Source: JBKEAJ01 sp047975005 (GTDB lineage: Bacteria; Bacteroidota; Bacteroidia; Bacteroidales; Prolixibacteraceae). From it: DNA of 64,000 nt. The notes below the pieces were generated by a model, which saw nothing but the letters and a program-made list of their open reading frames with translations, had not been told where the DNA came from and did not search any database. Each line of letters starts with the position of its first letter. Positions within the stretch are counted from its first letter, which is position 1. Below are positions 25,809 through 34,338 of this stretch, piece after piece. The stretch covers positions 3,915-67,914 of the forward strand of contig JBKECW010000094.1 in assembly GCA_047975005.1 (NCBI GenBank), read 5' to 3'. The position numbers and the translations under genes are program-made.

Positions 25809-27830
25809 ATGGAGACTAAAATTGCAAACAGAGCCGCAGATAACATCAGAATACTAGCGGCATCGATGGTTGAAAAAGCTAAATCAGGACACCCAGGTGG
25901 TGCTATGGGTGGCGCGGATTTTATAAATATACTCTTCGGCGAGTTTCTAAACTATGACCCCGAAAATCCTAAATGGGCATTTAGAGACAGATTCTTCCTT
26001 GATCCCGGACACATGTCGCCAATGTTGTACGGCGTTTTGTCGATGTGTGGAAAATACAGCATGGAAGACCTGAAAAACTTCCGCCAATGGGGAAGTTGTA
26101 CGCCCGGACACCCCGAAGTGGATGTTGACAGAGGAGTGGAAAATACATCGGGACCTCTCGGACAAGGACACGTAATGGCGGTTGGTGCTGCCATTGCTGA
26201 GCGTTTCTTGGTGAGTAGATTTGGAGAATGGATGGCTCATAAAACCTACACTTTTATCTCCGATGGTGGTATACAGGAGGAAATATCGCAAGGCGCAGGA
26301 CGGATAGCAGGCTTTTTGGGTTTGTCAAATCTTATTATGTTCTTCGACTCTAACGATATTCAGCTTTCAACAGAAACCGATGCCGTTACTTCAGAAGATA
26401 CCGAAGCAAAATATAGAGCATGGGGTTGGGAAGTCCACACTATCAATGGCAATGATGCTGACGAAATAAGAACAGCACTAGGAAAAGCTGTCGCAGAGAA
26501 AAATAAACCTACTCTTATTATCGGTAAGACCACTATGGGAAAAGGGGCTGTCGATGCCAACGGCAACAGCTACGAGCGCAAGACTAGCACTCATGGGCAG
26601 CCACTTAGTGCTGCCGGAGCAGACATAAATAAAACTGTCGAAAACCTAGGTGGAAATGCTGCCAATCCATTTGTGATTTTTGATGAGGTGAAAGAGGCAT
26701 ACTGCGTCAGAGCAGAGCAGTTGCAGAAAATCCTTGCTCAACGAAATGAGGTAGAGAAAGACTGGAGAAGTAAGAATGCCGACTTGGCAAATAAATTGGA
26801 TACTTTCTTGTCGGGTAAGATTCCTGATATTAATTTCAGCAAAATAGAACAAAAAGCAGGCATTGCGACAAGGGCGGCATCGGCAAAGGTACTGTCGGTA
26901 TTTGCCGAGAAAGTGGAGAATATGATTGTATCGTCTGCCGACCTTTCGAACTCTGACAAAACAGATGGCTTCCTGTCTAAGACCACAGCATTTACACGTG
27001 GCGATTTCAGCGGAGCATTCTTGCAAGCAGGTGTTTGCGAGCTGTCGATGGCGTGCATAATGAACGGAATGGCTCTGCACGGTGGAGTAATACCTGTGTG
27101 TGGAACATTCTTCGTTTTTTCCGATTATATGAAACCTGCCATCAGAATGTCGGCACTAATGGGACTACCTGTCAAGTACGTGTGGTCGCATGATGCTTTC
27201 CGCGTGGGCGAGGATGGTCCTACACACCAACCCGTAGAGCAAGAAGCGCAAATCAGACTGATGGAGAAACTCAAAAACCACAAAGGCGAAAATTCAATGC
27301 TTGTACTGCGCCCCGCCGATGCACTAGAAACGGATGTGGCATGGAAACTGGCATTGGAAAATACCTCTACGCCAAGCGGATTAATCCTGTCAAGACAAAA
27401 TATTGCCGATCTGCCAAGCTCCGGCAATAGATACGATGATGCAATGCAAGCCACCAACGGAGCTTATGTGGTGACAGACTGCGAAAACCCTGACGTGATA
27501 CTTCTGGCAAGTGGCTCGGAGGTATCAACACTCATTGAGGGAGCAAAACTACTTGCTGAGGACGGGGTGAAAACTCGTGTCGTGTCTGTACCATCCGAAG
27601 GACTATTCAGAAGTCAGTCAAAAGATTATCAGGAGTCTGTCCTTCCAAAAGGAATTAAACGTTTTGGCTTGACAGCAGGACTTCCCGTAAATCTTGAAGG
27701 TCTGGTAGGCGAAGATGGAAAAGTTTGGGGACTGGAAAGTTTTGGTTATTCCGCTCCATACACTAAACTCGATGAAGAGTTTGGGTTTACAGGTAAAAAT
27801 GTCTACGAGCAGGTGAAGACAATGCTATAA
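25809..27830 (+). CDS. tkt: Transketolase
   Basis: Thiamine-diphosphate enzyme moving two-carbon units between sugar phosphates in the non-oxidative pentose phosphate pathway. The 673 residues span the usual three domains. The N-terminal part has SGHPGGAMGGAD and the ThDP site FISDGGIQEEIS...FFDSNDIQL. The pyrimidine domain has FVFSDYMKPAIRMSAL and the active-site region SHDAFRVGEDGPTHQPVEQ. The C-terminal domain is complete. It is a single gene with its own promoter-like box and a following terminator. Confidence 0.96.
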   Translation: METKIANRAADNIRILAASMVEKAKSGHPGGAMGGADFINILFGEFLNYDPENPKWAFRDRFFLDPGHMSPMLYGVLSMCGKYSMEDLKNFRQWGSCTPGHPEVDVDRGVENTSGPLGQGHVMAVGAAIAERFLVSRFGEWMAHKTYTFISDGGIQEEISQGAGRIAGFLGLSNLIMFFDSNDIQLSTETDAVTSEDTEAKYRAWGWEVHTINGNDADEIRTALGKAVAEKNKPTLIIGKTTMGKGAVDANGNSYERKTSTHGQPLSAAGADINKTVENLGGNAANPFVIFDEVKEAYCVRAEQLQKILAQRNEVEKDWRSKNADLANKLDTFLSGKIPDINFSKIEQKAGIATRAASAKVLSVFAEKVENMIVSSADLSNSDKTDGFLSKTTAFTRGDFSGAFLQAGVCELSMACIMNGMALHGGVIPVCGTFFVFSDYMKPAIRMSALMGLPVKYVWSHDAFRVGEDGPTHQPVEQEAQIRLMEKLKNHKGENSMLVLRPADALETDVAWKLALENTSTPSGLILSRQNIADLPSSGNRYDDAMQATNGAYVVTDCENPDVILLASGSEVSTLIEGAKLLAEDGVKTRVVSVPSEGLFRSQSKDYQESVLPKGIKRFGLTAGLPVNLEGLVGEDGKVWGLESFGYSAPYTKLDEEFGFTGKNVYEQVKTML

Positions 27831-27843
27831 CCTGCAAAGATTG

Positions 27844-27885
27844 AGGTTGAGATTGAGAGTTTTACTCAATCTCAACCTTTATTTT
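27844..27885 (+). terminator. Intrinsic terminator after tkt
   Basis: A 14-base perfect stem AGGTTGAGATTGAG / CTCAATCTCAACCT with a 7-base loop, followed by TTATTTT, 14 bases after the tkt stop. Confidence 0.85.
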
Positions 27886-28059
27886 AATATCAAGCTTAGC
27901 CTCGACATCATTTTTCTGCGTTTCCTTGCTTTCTCCAAAATTTCTACATATTTACTTGCTTACTTTGCTGAAAATTAATCACCGATGATGGCTGTCGTAG
28001 CAACACTGACCAAGGTCTCTGCTTATTTGTAACAGCTTTTGTCTATAAAATTAAATATT

Positions 28060-28500
28060 ATGAAAAAGTTAGTAGCGTCAGTAGTGTTGTTAACGATAAT
28101 GCTAACAACATTTGCAAGTTGTGATAGAAAAGTTTTGTTGAAGGATGCCCAAACTCCGGCGGAAATCAGGGAGTTTGTTCAGATTCATTTTCCTGAGAAC
28201 TCTATTGTTCAGACTATTAAGGAAATTGACGATTTTGAGGTAACTTTCGATGTTACCCTGAAAGGAGGTATCTTCTTAGAGTTTAATCGGGCAAAGCAAA
28301 TTATTGAGATAGACTCAAAAAATGGCACCGTTCCGAGTAGTGCGATTTCTCCCAAAATTACGGAGTATGTAAGCACTAACTACCCTGATACTAGAATATT
28401 GCAATGGGAAATAGACGACCGCCGCCAAAAAGTCAAAATCAGCAACGCTATGGAGCTGGAGTTTACCAAGAGTGGCGAGTTTCTGATGATTGACGATTGA
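28060..28500 (+). CDS. PepSY-like (DUF2874-type) lipoprotein
   Basis: A 146-residue exported protein. The signal peptide ends in a lipobox-like FASC, so C19-C20 region is a probable lipidation site. The mature part has two repeats of the small PepSY-like fold (roughly residues 30-80 and 95-146), each ending in a pattern like FLEFNRAKQIIEID / ELEFTKSGEFLMID. Proteins of this kind are common in Bacteroidetes envelopes; binding of periplasmic proteins or peptides is proposed for PepSY domains but no function is established here. ATG at 28060 chosen over a TTG 7 codons earlier. A terminator follows. Confidence 0.8.
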   Translation: MKKLVASVVLLTIMLTTFASCDRKVLLKDAQTPAEIREFVQIHFPENSIVQTIKEIDDFEVTFDVTLKGGIFLEFNRAKQIIEIDSKNGTVPSSAISPKITEYVSTNYPDTRILQWEIDDRRQKVKISNAMELEFTKSGEFLMIDD

Positions 28501-28525
28501 TTTTTCATTTGTGATATATAACTGT

Positions 28526-28566
28526 AAAAGGGCAAGTCCGAAAACATCGAACTTGCCCTTTTTTGT
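28526..28566 (+). terminator. Intrinsic terminator after PepSY-like gene
   Basis: Stem AAAAGGGCAAGT / ACTTGCCCTTTT with an imperfect upper stem (CGA/TCG) and a following T-run, 26 bases after the stop codon. Confidence 0.88.
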
Positions 28567-28639
28567 GATATGGAATTAGAATTGAAAAAACATCTCCTTT
28601 TTGCTTTGCATTATTGGCATGAATATCAACCCTTTTTTC

Positions 28640-29041
28640 AATAACTAATGCGACACCGCAGTTCATTTATATCTCAAAACTGTGGTTGTTATCATTGTTT
28701 TTATGAGTGGTGAAAGTAAATCTCCAGCAGATGTAGTTGAAGGTATAGAGATTGGTGCGAATTTCTTTTTGAAAAAGCCATTAGCAATTGTTGAGATAGA
28801 TGTATATGTGAAACTAGCATTGAAGTCGCAACAGCCTGATGAGGAGCAATATCGATTTGGACAATGTGTTTTTATACCAACAGAGTGAATAATTAGGGGT
28901 AGCAACAAAGAAGTGCGGAATGATACAGAAATGGAAGAATCTTTGCGAAATATTATAAGCTCCCTTCGGGAAAAAATAGAAGGAAAAGGACTGTATATAG
29001 AAACAGTGAGGAATAAAGGATATAGGCTAGAACAAGAGTAG
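28640..29041 (+). pseudogene. Decayed OmpR-family response regulator
   Basis: Remnants of a two-domain response regulator lie in the 570-base gap before murB. The part from about 28682 resembles the second half of a receiver domain (VVIIVFMSGESKSPADVVEG, then IGANFFLKKPLA with the conserved Lys). It runs to YRFGQCVFIPTE and a TGA at 28886-28888. The same frame then continues to the end of a winged-helix domain (NIISSLREKIEGK, TVRNKGYRL) and stops with TAG at 29039-29041. The first half of the receiver, with the phosphorylated Asp, and about 40-60 residues of the DNA-binding domain are missing. No function is expected. Confidence 0.75.
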
Positions 29042-29071
29042 TGAATATTTTTTATTTTCTTTGTAGTCGAT

Positions 29072-30091
29072 ATGCTTATACACAAACAAAATACAAGTCT
29101 GAAATCCTATAATACTTTTGGGGTTGATGTCAATGCAAAGCATCTGATTAGAGCTTCGTCGGCATTGGAGGTGGTGGATTATCTCAATAAAAATACTGAG
29201 CTGCTGAAAATTCCCCGAATGATTGTGGGTGAGGGTAGTAACCTGTTGTTTCTTGCTGATTTTGATGGACTTATTATACGACTAGAGAGTGCCTGTATGA
29301 ATCTTAGGGAGCTTGACGGCTCTGTGGAGATAATACTCACTGCATCGGCAGGTGTGGTGTGGGACTCGCTGGTGAACTTTGCTTGCAATAACAAGTTGTT
29401 CGGGTTGGAAAACTTGTCTTATATTCCCGGAACGGTGGGAGCATCGGCAGTGCAGAATGTCGGGGCTTATGGTGTGGAGGCTGCCGATTTGATTGTTGAG
29501 GTTAGAGGCTACGACTTCCATAAGCAAGAATGGTTTTCTATGTCTGCCGAAGAATGCAAGTTTGCGTATAGAGACAGCATATTCAAGCACTATGAACGAG
29601 GGCGGATATTAATTTCGGATGTAGATTTTCGCTTGTCGTCCAAGCCTTGTTTTAAGTTGGATTATGGCGATGTGAGAGCCAGAGTTGAGGCATTGGGAGA
29701 GTATTCTGCTACTGATGTGCGCAAGGTGATAACGGAAATAAGGCAAAGCAAGCTGCCCGATCCGAAAGATTTGGGGAGTGCAGGAAGTTTTTTCAAAAAT
29801 CCACTCATCTGCAAGGAACATTTCGAGAGAATCAAGAGCAAGTATCCCGATTTGAAAGGTTACGAAATGTCGGATTCAGTGATGAAAATTCATGCCGCAT
29901 GGCTCATCGATAAAGCTGGTCTGAGAGGTGAGAAAGTAGGAGGAGCTCAGGTTTACGACAAACAACCCTTGGTGATAGTAAACGCAGGCACTGCCACCGG
30001 CGGAGATGTGCGGAATTTGGCAGAGTTAATTCAAAATAGAGTGAAGGAGGAGTTTAAAATAGAACTTCATCCTGAAGTTATGTATATTTAG
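29072..30091 (+). CDS. murB: UDP-N-acetylenolpyruvoylglucosamine reductase
   Basis: FAD enzyme that reduces UDP-GlcNAc-enolpyruvate to UDP-MurNAc with NADPH, the second committed step of peptidoglycan synthesis. The 339-residue length fits type I MurB (E. coli 342). It has the start LKSYNTFGVD, FAD-binding IVGEGSNLLF, the motif YIPGTVGASAVQNVGAYG, the catalytic Ser region LGSAGSFFKNP and the C-terminal HPEVMYI with the catalytic Glu. murA follows after 17 bases. It is unusual to see murB next to murA rather than in the main dcw cluster. Confidence 0.96.
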   Translation: MLIHKQNTSLKSYNTFGVDVNAKHLIRASSALEVVDYLNKNTELLKIPRMIVGEGSNLLFLADFDGLIIRLESACMNLRELDGSVEIILTASAGVVWDSLVNFACNNKLFGLENLSYIPGTVGASAVQNVGAYGVEAADLIVEVRGYDFHKQEWFSMSAEECKFAYRDSIFKHYERGRILISDVDFRLSSKPCFKLDYGDVRARVEALGEYSATDVRKVITEIRQSKLPDPKDLGSAGSFFKNPLICKEHFERIKSKYPDLKGYEMSDSVMKIHAAWLIDKAGLRGEKVGGAQVYDKQPLVIVNAGTATGGDVRNLAELIQNRVKEEFKIELHPEVMYI

Positions 30092-30108
30092 TTGTAAAAT
30101 TGATTGTT

Positions 30109-31425
30109 ATGGCAGTGTTGAAGATAGGAGGAAAAAAGAAATTAAGTGGAGAAATTCATCCGCATGGTGCAAAAAACGAGGCGTTGCAGGTGCTTTGTGC
30201 AGCACTGTTGACACAGGAAGAGGTAGTTTTTAATAATGTGCCGCTTGTACGTGATGTATTGGAGCTTATTTCAATAATTAAAAAACTCGGTGCGGAGGTG
30301 AAAGAAATGGGCAGCCACTCGTTCTCCATAAAAATGGCAGATTTTGATAAGGATTATATCAACTCAGGTGAGTACTATAAAGACCTGCCACGCTTGCGAG
30401 GCTCTGTAATGCTGATGGCGCCATTGTTGTGCCGCCTTGGCGATGCTGTTCTTCCTCAGTTGGGGGGCGACAAAATCGGTCGGCGACGTTTGGATACACA
30501 CTTTAGAGGCTTGGAGCTTCTGGGGGCAGAGTTTGAGTACGACGATATTCTGAATAGATATCACATCTGGCAAAACGGCTCTTTGGAAGGACGCTACATT
30601 CTGCTTGAGGAAGCATCGGTAACAGGGACTGCAAACGTGCTTATGGCATCAGTATTTGCCGAGGGTGTAACTACAATATATAATGCTGCATGCGAGCCGT
30701 ATATACAACAACTCTGTGCTATGCTGAACCGTATGGGTGCAAAAATATCGGGTGTCGGCTCGAACCTCCTTACAATAGAGGGCGTAAAAGAGCTTGGCGG
30801 AACAGAGCATACTATACTGCCCGACATGATAGAGGTTGGTAGCTTTATTGGCATGGCGGCACTGACAAATTCTACTATTAGAATAAAAAATGTGCGTGTC
30901 GATATGCTCGGCTGTATATTGCGTGAATTCAGAAAGTTGGGTATAAGAATAGATGTCGAGGGCGACGATTTGATTGTTCGTGAACAAGGAATTTATAAAC
31001 CGCAGGCATTTATCGACGGCTCTATTTTGACTATCCACGATGCCCCGTGGCCGGGATTGTCGCCCGACTTGATAAGTGTGATGATTGTCGTGGCAACACA
31101 AGCCGAAGGTAGTGTGCTGTTTCATCAACGGATGTTTGAGAGCCGTTTATATTTTGTTGACAAACTCATTGATATGGGAGCGCAGGTGATAATTTGCGAC
31201 CCTCACAGAGCAAATGTTATCGGACACGGCAGGCGTGTGAGCCTGAAAGCTACAACTCTGATATCGCCCGATATACGTGCCGGTATGGCTCTGCTGCTTG
31301 CCGCTCTTAGTGCCGACGGAACAAGTATTATCAAAAATATAGAACAGATCGAGCGTGGATACGAAGACCTTGAAGGTCGCCTCAAAGCCCTCGGTGCAGA
31401 CATCGAAAGGGTGGAGGATATATAA
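30109..31425 (+). CDS. murA: UDP-N-acetylglucosamine 1-carboxyvinyltransferase, Cys-to-Asp form
   Basis: Transfers enolpyruvate from PEP to UDP-GlcNAc, the first committed peptidoglycan step. The 438-residue protein has K22 in HGAKNEAL, the substrate-binding lysine. In the active-site loop LPQLGGDKIGRRRLDTHF, D121 stands where E. coli has Cys115, the residue alkylated by fosfomycin. Asp at this site is known to keep activity and confer intrinsic fosfomycin resistance in several lineages. I use the ATG at 30109, which begins MAVLKIGG; a TTG three codons upstream is unlikely. Confidence 0.95.
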   Translation: MAVLKIGGKKKLSGEIHPHGAKNEALQVLCAALLTQEEVVFNNVPLVRDVLELISIIKKLGAEVKEMGSHSFSIKMADFDKDYINSGEYYKDLPRLRGSVMLMAPLLCRLGDAVLPQLGGDKIGRRRLDTHFRGLELLGAEFEYDDILNRYHIWQNGSLEGRYILLEEASVTGTANVLMASVFAEGVTTIYNAACEPYIQQLCAMLNRMGAKISGVGSNLLTIEGVKELGGTEHTILPDMIEVGSFIGMAALTNSTIRIKNVRVDMLGCILREFRKLGIRIDVEGDDLIVREQGIYKPQAFIDGSILTIHDAPWPGLSPDLISVMIVVATQAEGSVLFHQRMFESRLYFVDKLIDMGAQVIICDPHRANVIGHGRRVSLKATTLISPDIRAGMALLLAALSADGTSIIKNIEQIERGYEDLEGRLKALGADIERVEDI

Positions 31426-31490
31426 TGTTCTGATGCTACGATGTTACAATTCAACAATTGCATAAGAACTTTCCACGAGTGTAAATATAA

Positions 31491-31517
31491 AGGGAGACGG
31501 GGTTTGCCTGTCTCCCT
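31491..31517 (+). terminator. Hairpin between murA and convergent beta-helix gene
   Basis: Perfect stem AGGGAGAC / GTCTCCCT with an 11-base loop, in the gap between convergent genes. There is no T-run, so termination is plausible but not certain. The loop and stem resemble the dispersed GAGACG...CGTCTC palindromes. Confidence 0.5.
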
Positions 31518-31539
31518 AAGCATAAAAAATGAGATGGTT

Positions 31540-33348
31540 TTAAGGTCTTCCACCACCACCACCACCACCACCACCACCAGTAGTGCTGCCAACAGTGCTA
31601 ACTGTATTGGTCTCCGCGAATCTAGCATAGGAATAGCCACCGCTGTATGTGCCGTCGGTATATAGTCCTCCTTTTTCAGTACCATCGCTACTACCTCCAG
31701 TATAGATTGTATATGTGTTACCTTGCTCTAGCAAGGGACTTGAGAATGTTAGAGACGAGTAGGAGTTTTTGGGCTTGAAGGTAATAATACTCTCTCCATC
31801 ACTGTTTTGTATGTTAAACATAGTGCCTGCCGTCTGCGTACTAGAAAAGCCTACAAGCACAGAATTTTGTGTTGATGCACTACTTGGAGTCTCTCGCATA
31901 TTCGACAGATGTTCGGCAATGACTATCAGCCCGTAGTTGAATTTTATTGTTCCGTTTACGTCAACGCCTATTTCAACACCCGACGAGGGGGCGTGTACTA
32001 GTACTGTTCCGCCGTTTATCTCTAGTGTGCCGTTGCTGTCCAAACCGTCGCCCGCTTGCGGGTAGCACACTATGTAGCCGCCGTTGATTATCATCTTGCT
32101 GCCGTCGTCTTCCTCGTCGCCACCGTTTGCCGTATTGAGAGCATCGTCGCTAGATACTATGCTGATATTGCCGGTGTTGATGACAAGGCGGACAGCTTCC
32201 AAGCCTTCTACGCAAGTCGAGATATTTATTTCGCCGCCGTTGATGTACTGATTAAGCTCCGACTGTATGCCATCGCTTCCTGATGCTATATTGATAGTGC
32301 CACCATTGATGCACACAAGGGTGTCGCTCTTGATACCGTCGTCAGCACAGTTGAGTGTGATGGTGGCGTTGTCTATCAGTACGCTTGCCGTACCTTTCAG
32401 TCCTTTGGCAGACTCAGTGTCCACAAACGTAGTGCTGTTATGTCCGTCGGCACAAGTGATGTCGAATGTGCCGCCCTCGATGATGAGGTCGCTTTCGGCT
32501 TGTGCACCGTCTTTTTGAGACTTGATAGTGAAGTTGCCGTCAGTGATATATATGTAGCCTCTGTCGGCATTGCTGTCGTTGCTCTTTAGTGCATCATCTC
32601 CCGAAGTAATGTCGAATGTGCCGCCACTAATTACTAGATAATCTTTACCTCTGATTCCCTCGTCTACTGAGTTAATTGTGATATTGCCCGAATTGATAAT
32701 AAGTCCGTCCTTGCTCGAAATGCCAATGTTGTAGTTGGAATTTATGCTCAGAGAACCGCTGCCTGTGATAGACATATCGCCTTTGCAGAATAGGGTAGCA
32801 TTGGGTTCGTCTGTACCCTCTGCAAATGTGTAAGTGCTGCCATCGGTGAGGGAGTTTTCAGTGCCGTCGGCAAGGAAGACTATCATTTTCTCTGCCGATG
32901 TGGCGGCAAGGGGCGACTGGTCGCTACAGGTGATATTTGCCCCGTTCAGAACTATTTTTACTGCATCTTTGTCGCTAGTGTTTACGACTATTCTGCCATT
33001 GCTCAGAGTGCCACTGAGGATATAAGTGCCTGCTTCGTTTATCGTTGCGATGTTGTTTGTTACGGAAACACCTTTGAACGAAGAAGTGTTTAACTCGCTG
33101 AAATTTATGGTTGTAGCCGTGTTGCTGTCGTAAGTGTAGTCGCCGGCTTCCTCGTGGGTGCTTCTGTTGGCAGAGATAAAATTCTTGAAATCTAAGACGT
33201 ATTGCTCGTCAATATTGTCTTTAATTTGGGAGTCGACATTGTTGCTGTTGCCACTGTCTCCTGTGTTGTTGCTGTCGTCATCGTTTTTACACGACATGAT
33301 AAACATAAAAAAACCGATGATTACAATTGATACTAATGACCTGTTCAT
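31540..33348 (-). CDS. Secreted beta-helix carbohydrate-binding-like protein (Cthe_2159 type) with polyglycine tail
   Basis: Exported protein of 602 residues. The N-terminus is a lipoprotein signal (VIIGFFMFIMSCKND, Cys at the lipobox) followed by an Asn/Asp/Ser linker. Residues about 100-480 form repeated short units of the kind DDGIKS..L.I.GG.I.I, as expected for a calcium-binding right-handed beta helix of the Cthe_2159 family (PF14262 type), some of which bind acidic polysaccharides. The C-terminus ends in ten consecutive glycines and RP, encoded by a CCA-type trinucleotide run (about 31549-31579). Likely a surface lipoprotein. It is a single gene, convergent with murA. Confidence 0.82.
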   Translation of the reverse strand: MNRSLVSIVIIGFFMFIMSCKNDDDSNNTGDSGNSNNVDSQIKDNIDEQYVLDFKNFISANRSTHEEAGDYTYDSNTATTINFSELNTSSFKGVSVTNNIATINEAGTYILSGTLSNGRIVVNTSDKDAVKIVLNGANITCSDQSPLAATSAEKMIVFLADGTENSLTDGSTYTFAEGTDEPNATLFCKGDMSITGSGSLSINSNYNIGISSKDGLIINSGNITINSVDEGIRGKDYLVISGGTFDITSGDDALKSNDSNADRGYIYITDGNFTIKSQKDGAQAESDLIIEGGTFDITCADGHNSTTFVDTESAKGLKGTASVLIDNATITLNCADDGIKSDTLVCINGGTINIASGSDGIQSELNQYINGGEINISTCVEGLEAVRLVINTGNISIVSSDDALNTANGGDEEDDGSKMIINGGYIVCYPQAGDGLDSNGTLEINGGTVLVHAPSSGVEIGVDVNGTIKFNYGLIVIAEHLSNMRETPSSASTQNSVLVGFSSTQTAGTMFNIQNSDGESIITFKPKNSYSSLTFSSPLLEQGNTYTIYTGGSSDGTEKGGLYTDGTYSGGYSYARFAETNTVSTVGSTTGGGGGGGGGGRP

Positions 33349-33583
33349 AAAATTTTGAAATTATTTGTGATTACTGTCTGTGTGTGTAACAGAGCTTTTT
33401 TGATTACCACAGCTATACCGAAGAGTGGCGGTTTGTTGATTGTCAATAAAATTTTCCTATCGGCTCTCTATTTCTTGATTGTTGATAGACCTATGACTGA
33501 GTTCTGGTAGAAAGGTTTAATTGTTGAGCTGTTTAATCGCTGAACTGCCGTGCGTCTCGTAAACGAAATACCAAATACAAGAA

Positions 33584-33660
33584 CGTCATTGCGAGGAGTC
33601 AGCGACGGAGCAATCTCCTGCAACGAGAACAGATTGGCCACGCTAACGCTTGCAATGACG
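33584..33660. repeat. Dispersed palindromic repeat of the GTCATTGCGAGGAG type
   Basis: Begins CGTCATTGCGAGGAG and ends CTTGCAATGACG, with inverted ends and internal GCAATCTC / AGATTGG segments. This layout is a widespread intergenic palindrome in diverse bacterial genomes. A second motif, GTAGGGGCGAACCTGTGTGG (33676-33695), directly follows and belongs to another commonly seen repeat. The remaining part of 33349-33789 has no gene but ends with a terminator. Confidence 0.65.
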
Positions 33661-33712
33661 GCATATAAACATAATGTAGGGGCGAACCTGTGTGGCTCGC
33701 TCAAATGGCTGC

Positions 33713-33748
33713 AAAAAAAATAGGGACATCCCTCTAAGGATGTCCCTA
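33713..33748 (-). terminator. Intrinsic terminator after hsp20
   Basis: Stem TAGGGACATCC / GGATGTCCCTA with a 6-base loop. On the minus strand it is followed by a run of eight T, placing it downstream of the Hsp20 gene. Confidence 0.85.
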
Positions 33749-33789
33749 TAATATAGTAGTCTTTATTCGCTGACCAACTGATCGCTGAA

Positions 33790-34203
33790 TCAGCTTACGG
33801 CAATCTTTTTTGGAGTCTTTTCGACTGTCTTGTTTTTGGCTAGGGTTACATACAATATCCCGTTGTGGTATGATGCAGAAACATTGTCCTGATCTACAAG
33901 CTCGGTGTTGATAGTGAAAGTCCGCTCAAAGCTGCCGTAGCTAAATTCTTTCATGGTGAATTTATTGCTTTTTGCTTCATTATCTTTCTTTGCCTCGCTC
34001 TTTATTGACAAAGTGTTGTCGTGTATCTCTACTTCAAAGCTGTCTTTGTCGTAGCCGGGGGCTGCAAGTTCTATGACGAAGTTTTCGTCAAATTCTGAAA
34101 CGTTTACCCTTGGGCTTGATGCCCTCTCACTGTGGTTTCTCATTGCTTGATGAAAATTGTCGTCGAAAAATCTTGGCATAAAATTTCTATTAATTGCTAA
34201 CAT
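33790..34203 (-). CDS. Small heat shock protein, Hsp20/alpha-crystallin family
   Basis: ATP-independent holdase chaperone of 137 residues. Order: N-terminal arm with FMPRFFDDNFHQ, alpha-crystallin domain (about residues 30-125) with the APGYDKDSFEVEIHDNTLSI beta strands, and the closing signature NGILYVTLAKN. The C-terminal KKIAVS holds an I-x-V motif of the type used for oligomer assembly. I start at 34203 (ATG, with an AAACAAAG-like purine stretch upstream) instead of 34251, as the extra 16 residues are basic and non-conserved. Confidence 0.93.
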   Translation of the reverse strand: MLAINRNFMPRFFDDNFHQAMRNHSERASSPRVNVSEFDENFVIELAAPGYDKDSFEVEIHDNTLSIKSEAKKDNEAKSNKFTMKEFSYGSFERTFTINTELVDQDNVSASYHNGILYVTLAKNKTVEKTPKKIAVS

Positions 34204-34262
34204 AATCTTTGTTTTTAAATTTGTAATTCGTTTTCGATTAGCTATGTGCAATTCCTATACCA

Positions 34263-34308
34263 CCAAAGAAAAGGCGACAAAATGTCCTGTTTTGCCGCCT
34301 TTTCTTTT
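34263..34308 (-). terminator. Intrinsic terminator after S46 peptidase
   Basis: Stem AGAAAAGGCG(A)CAAAA / TTTTG(C)CGCCTTTTCT with a 6-base loop. It is nearly symmetric; its position between the peptidase stop and the Hsp20 start assigns it to the peptidase on the minus strand. Confidence 0.8.
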
Positions 34309-34338
34309 AAATCTAGCTGACAAAATGTCAGCGCTGTG

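Noticed and set aside
24495..28888. Reassigned TGA codon, because two frames contain an internal TGA
   Set aside because: TGA ends several intact genes here, including radA, folP, the second adaptor and the HsdR_N gene, so the standard bacterial code applies.
33584..33695. CRISPR array or tandem repeats
   Set aside because: The repeat units are single palindromic elements without regular spacing or spacers.
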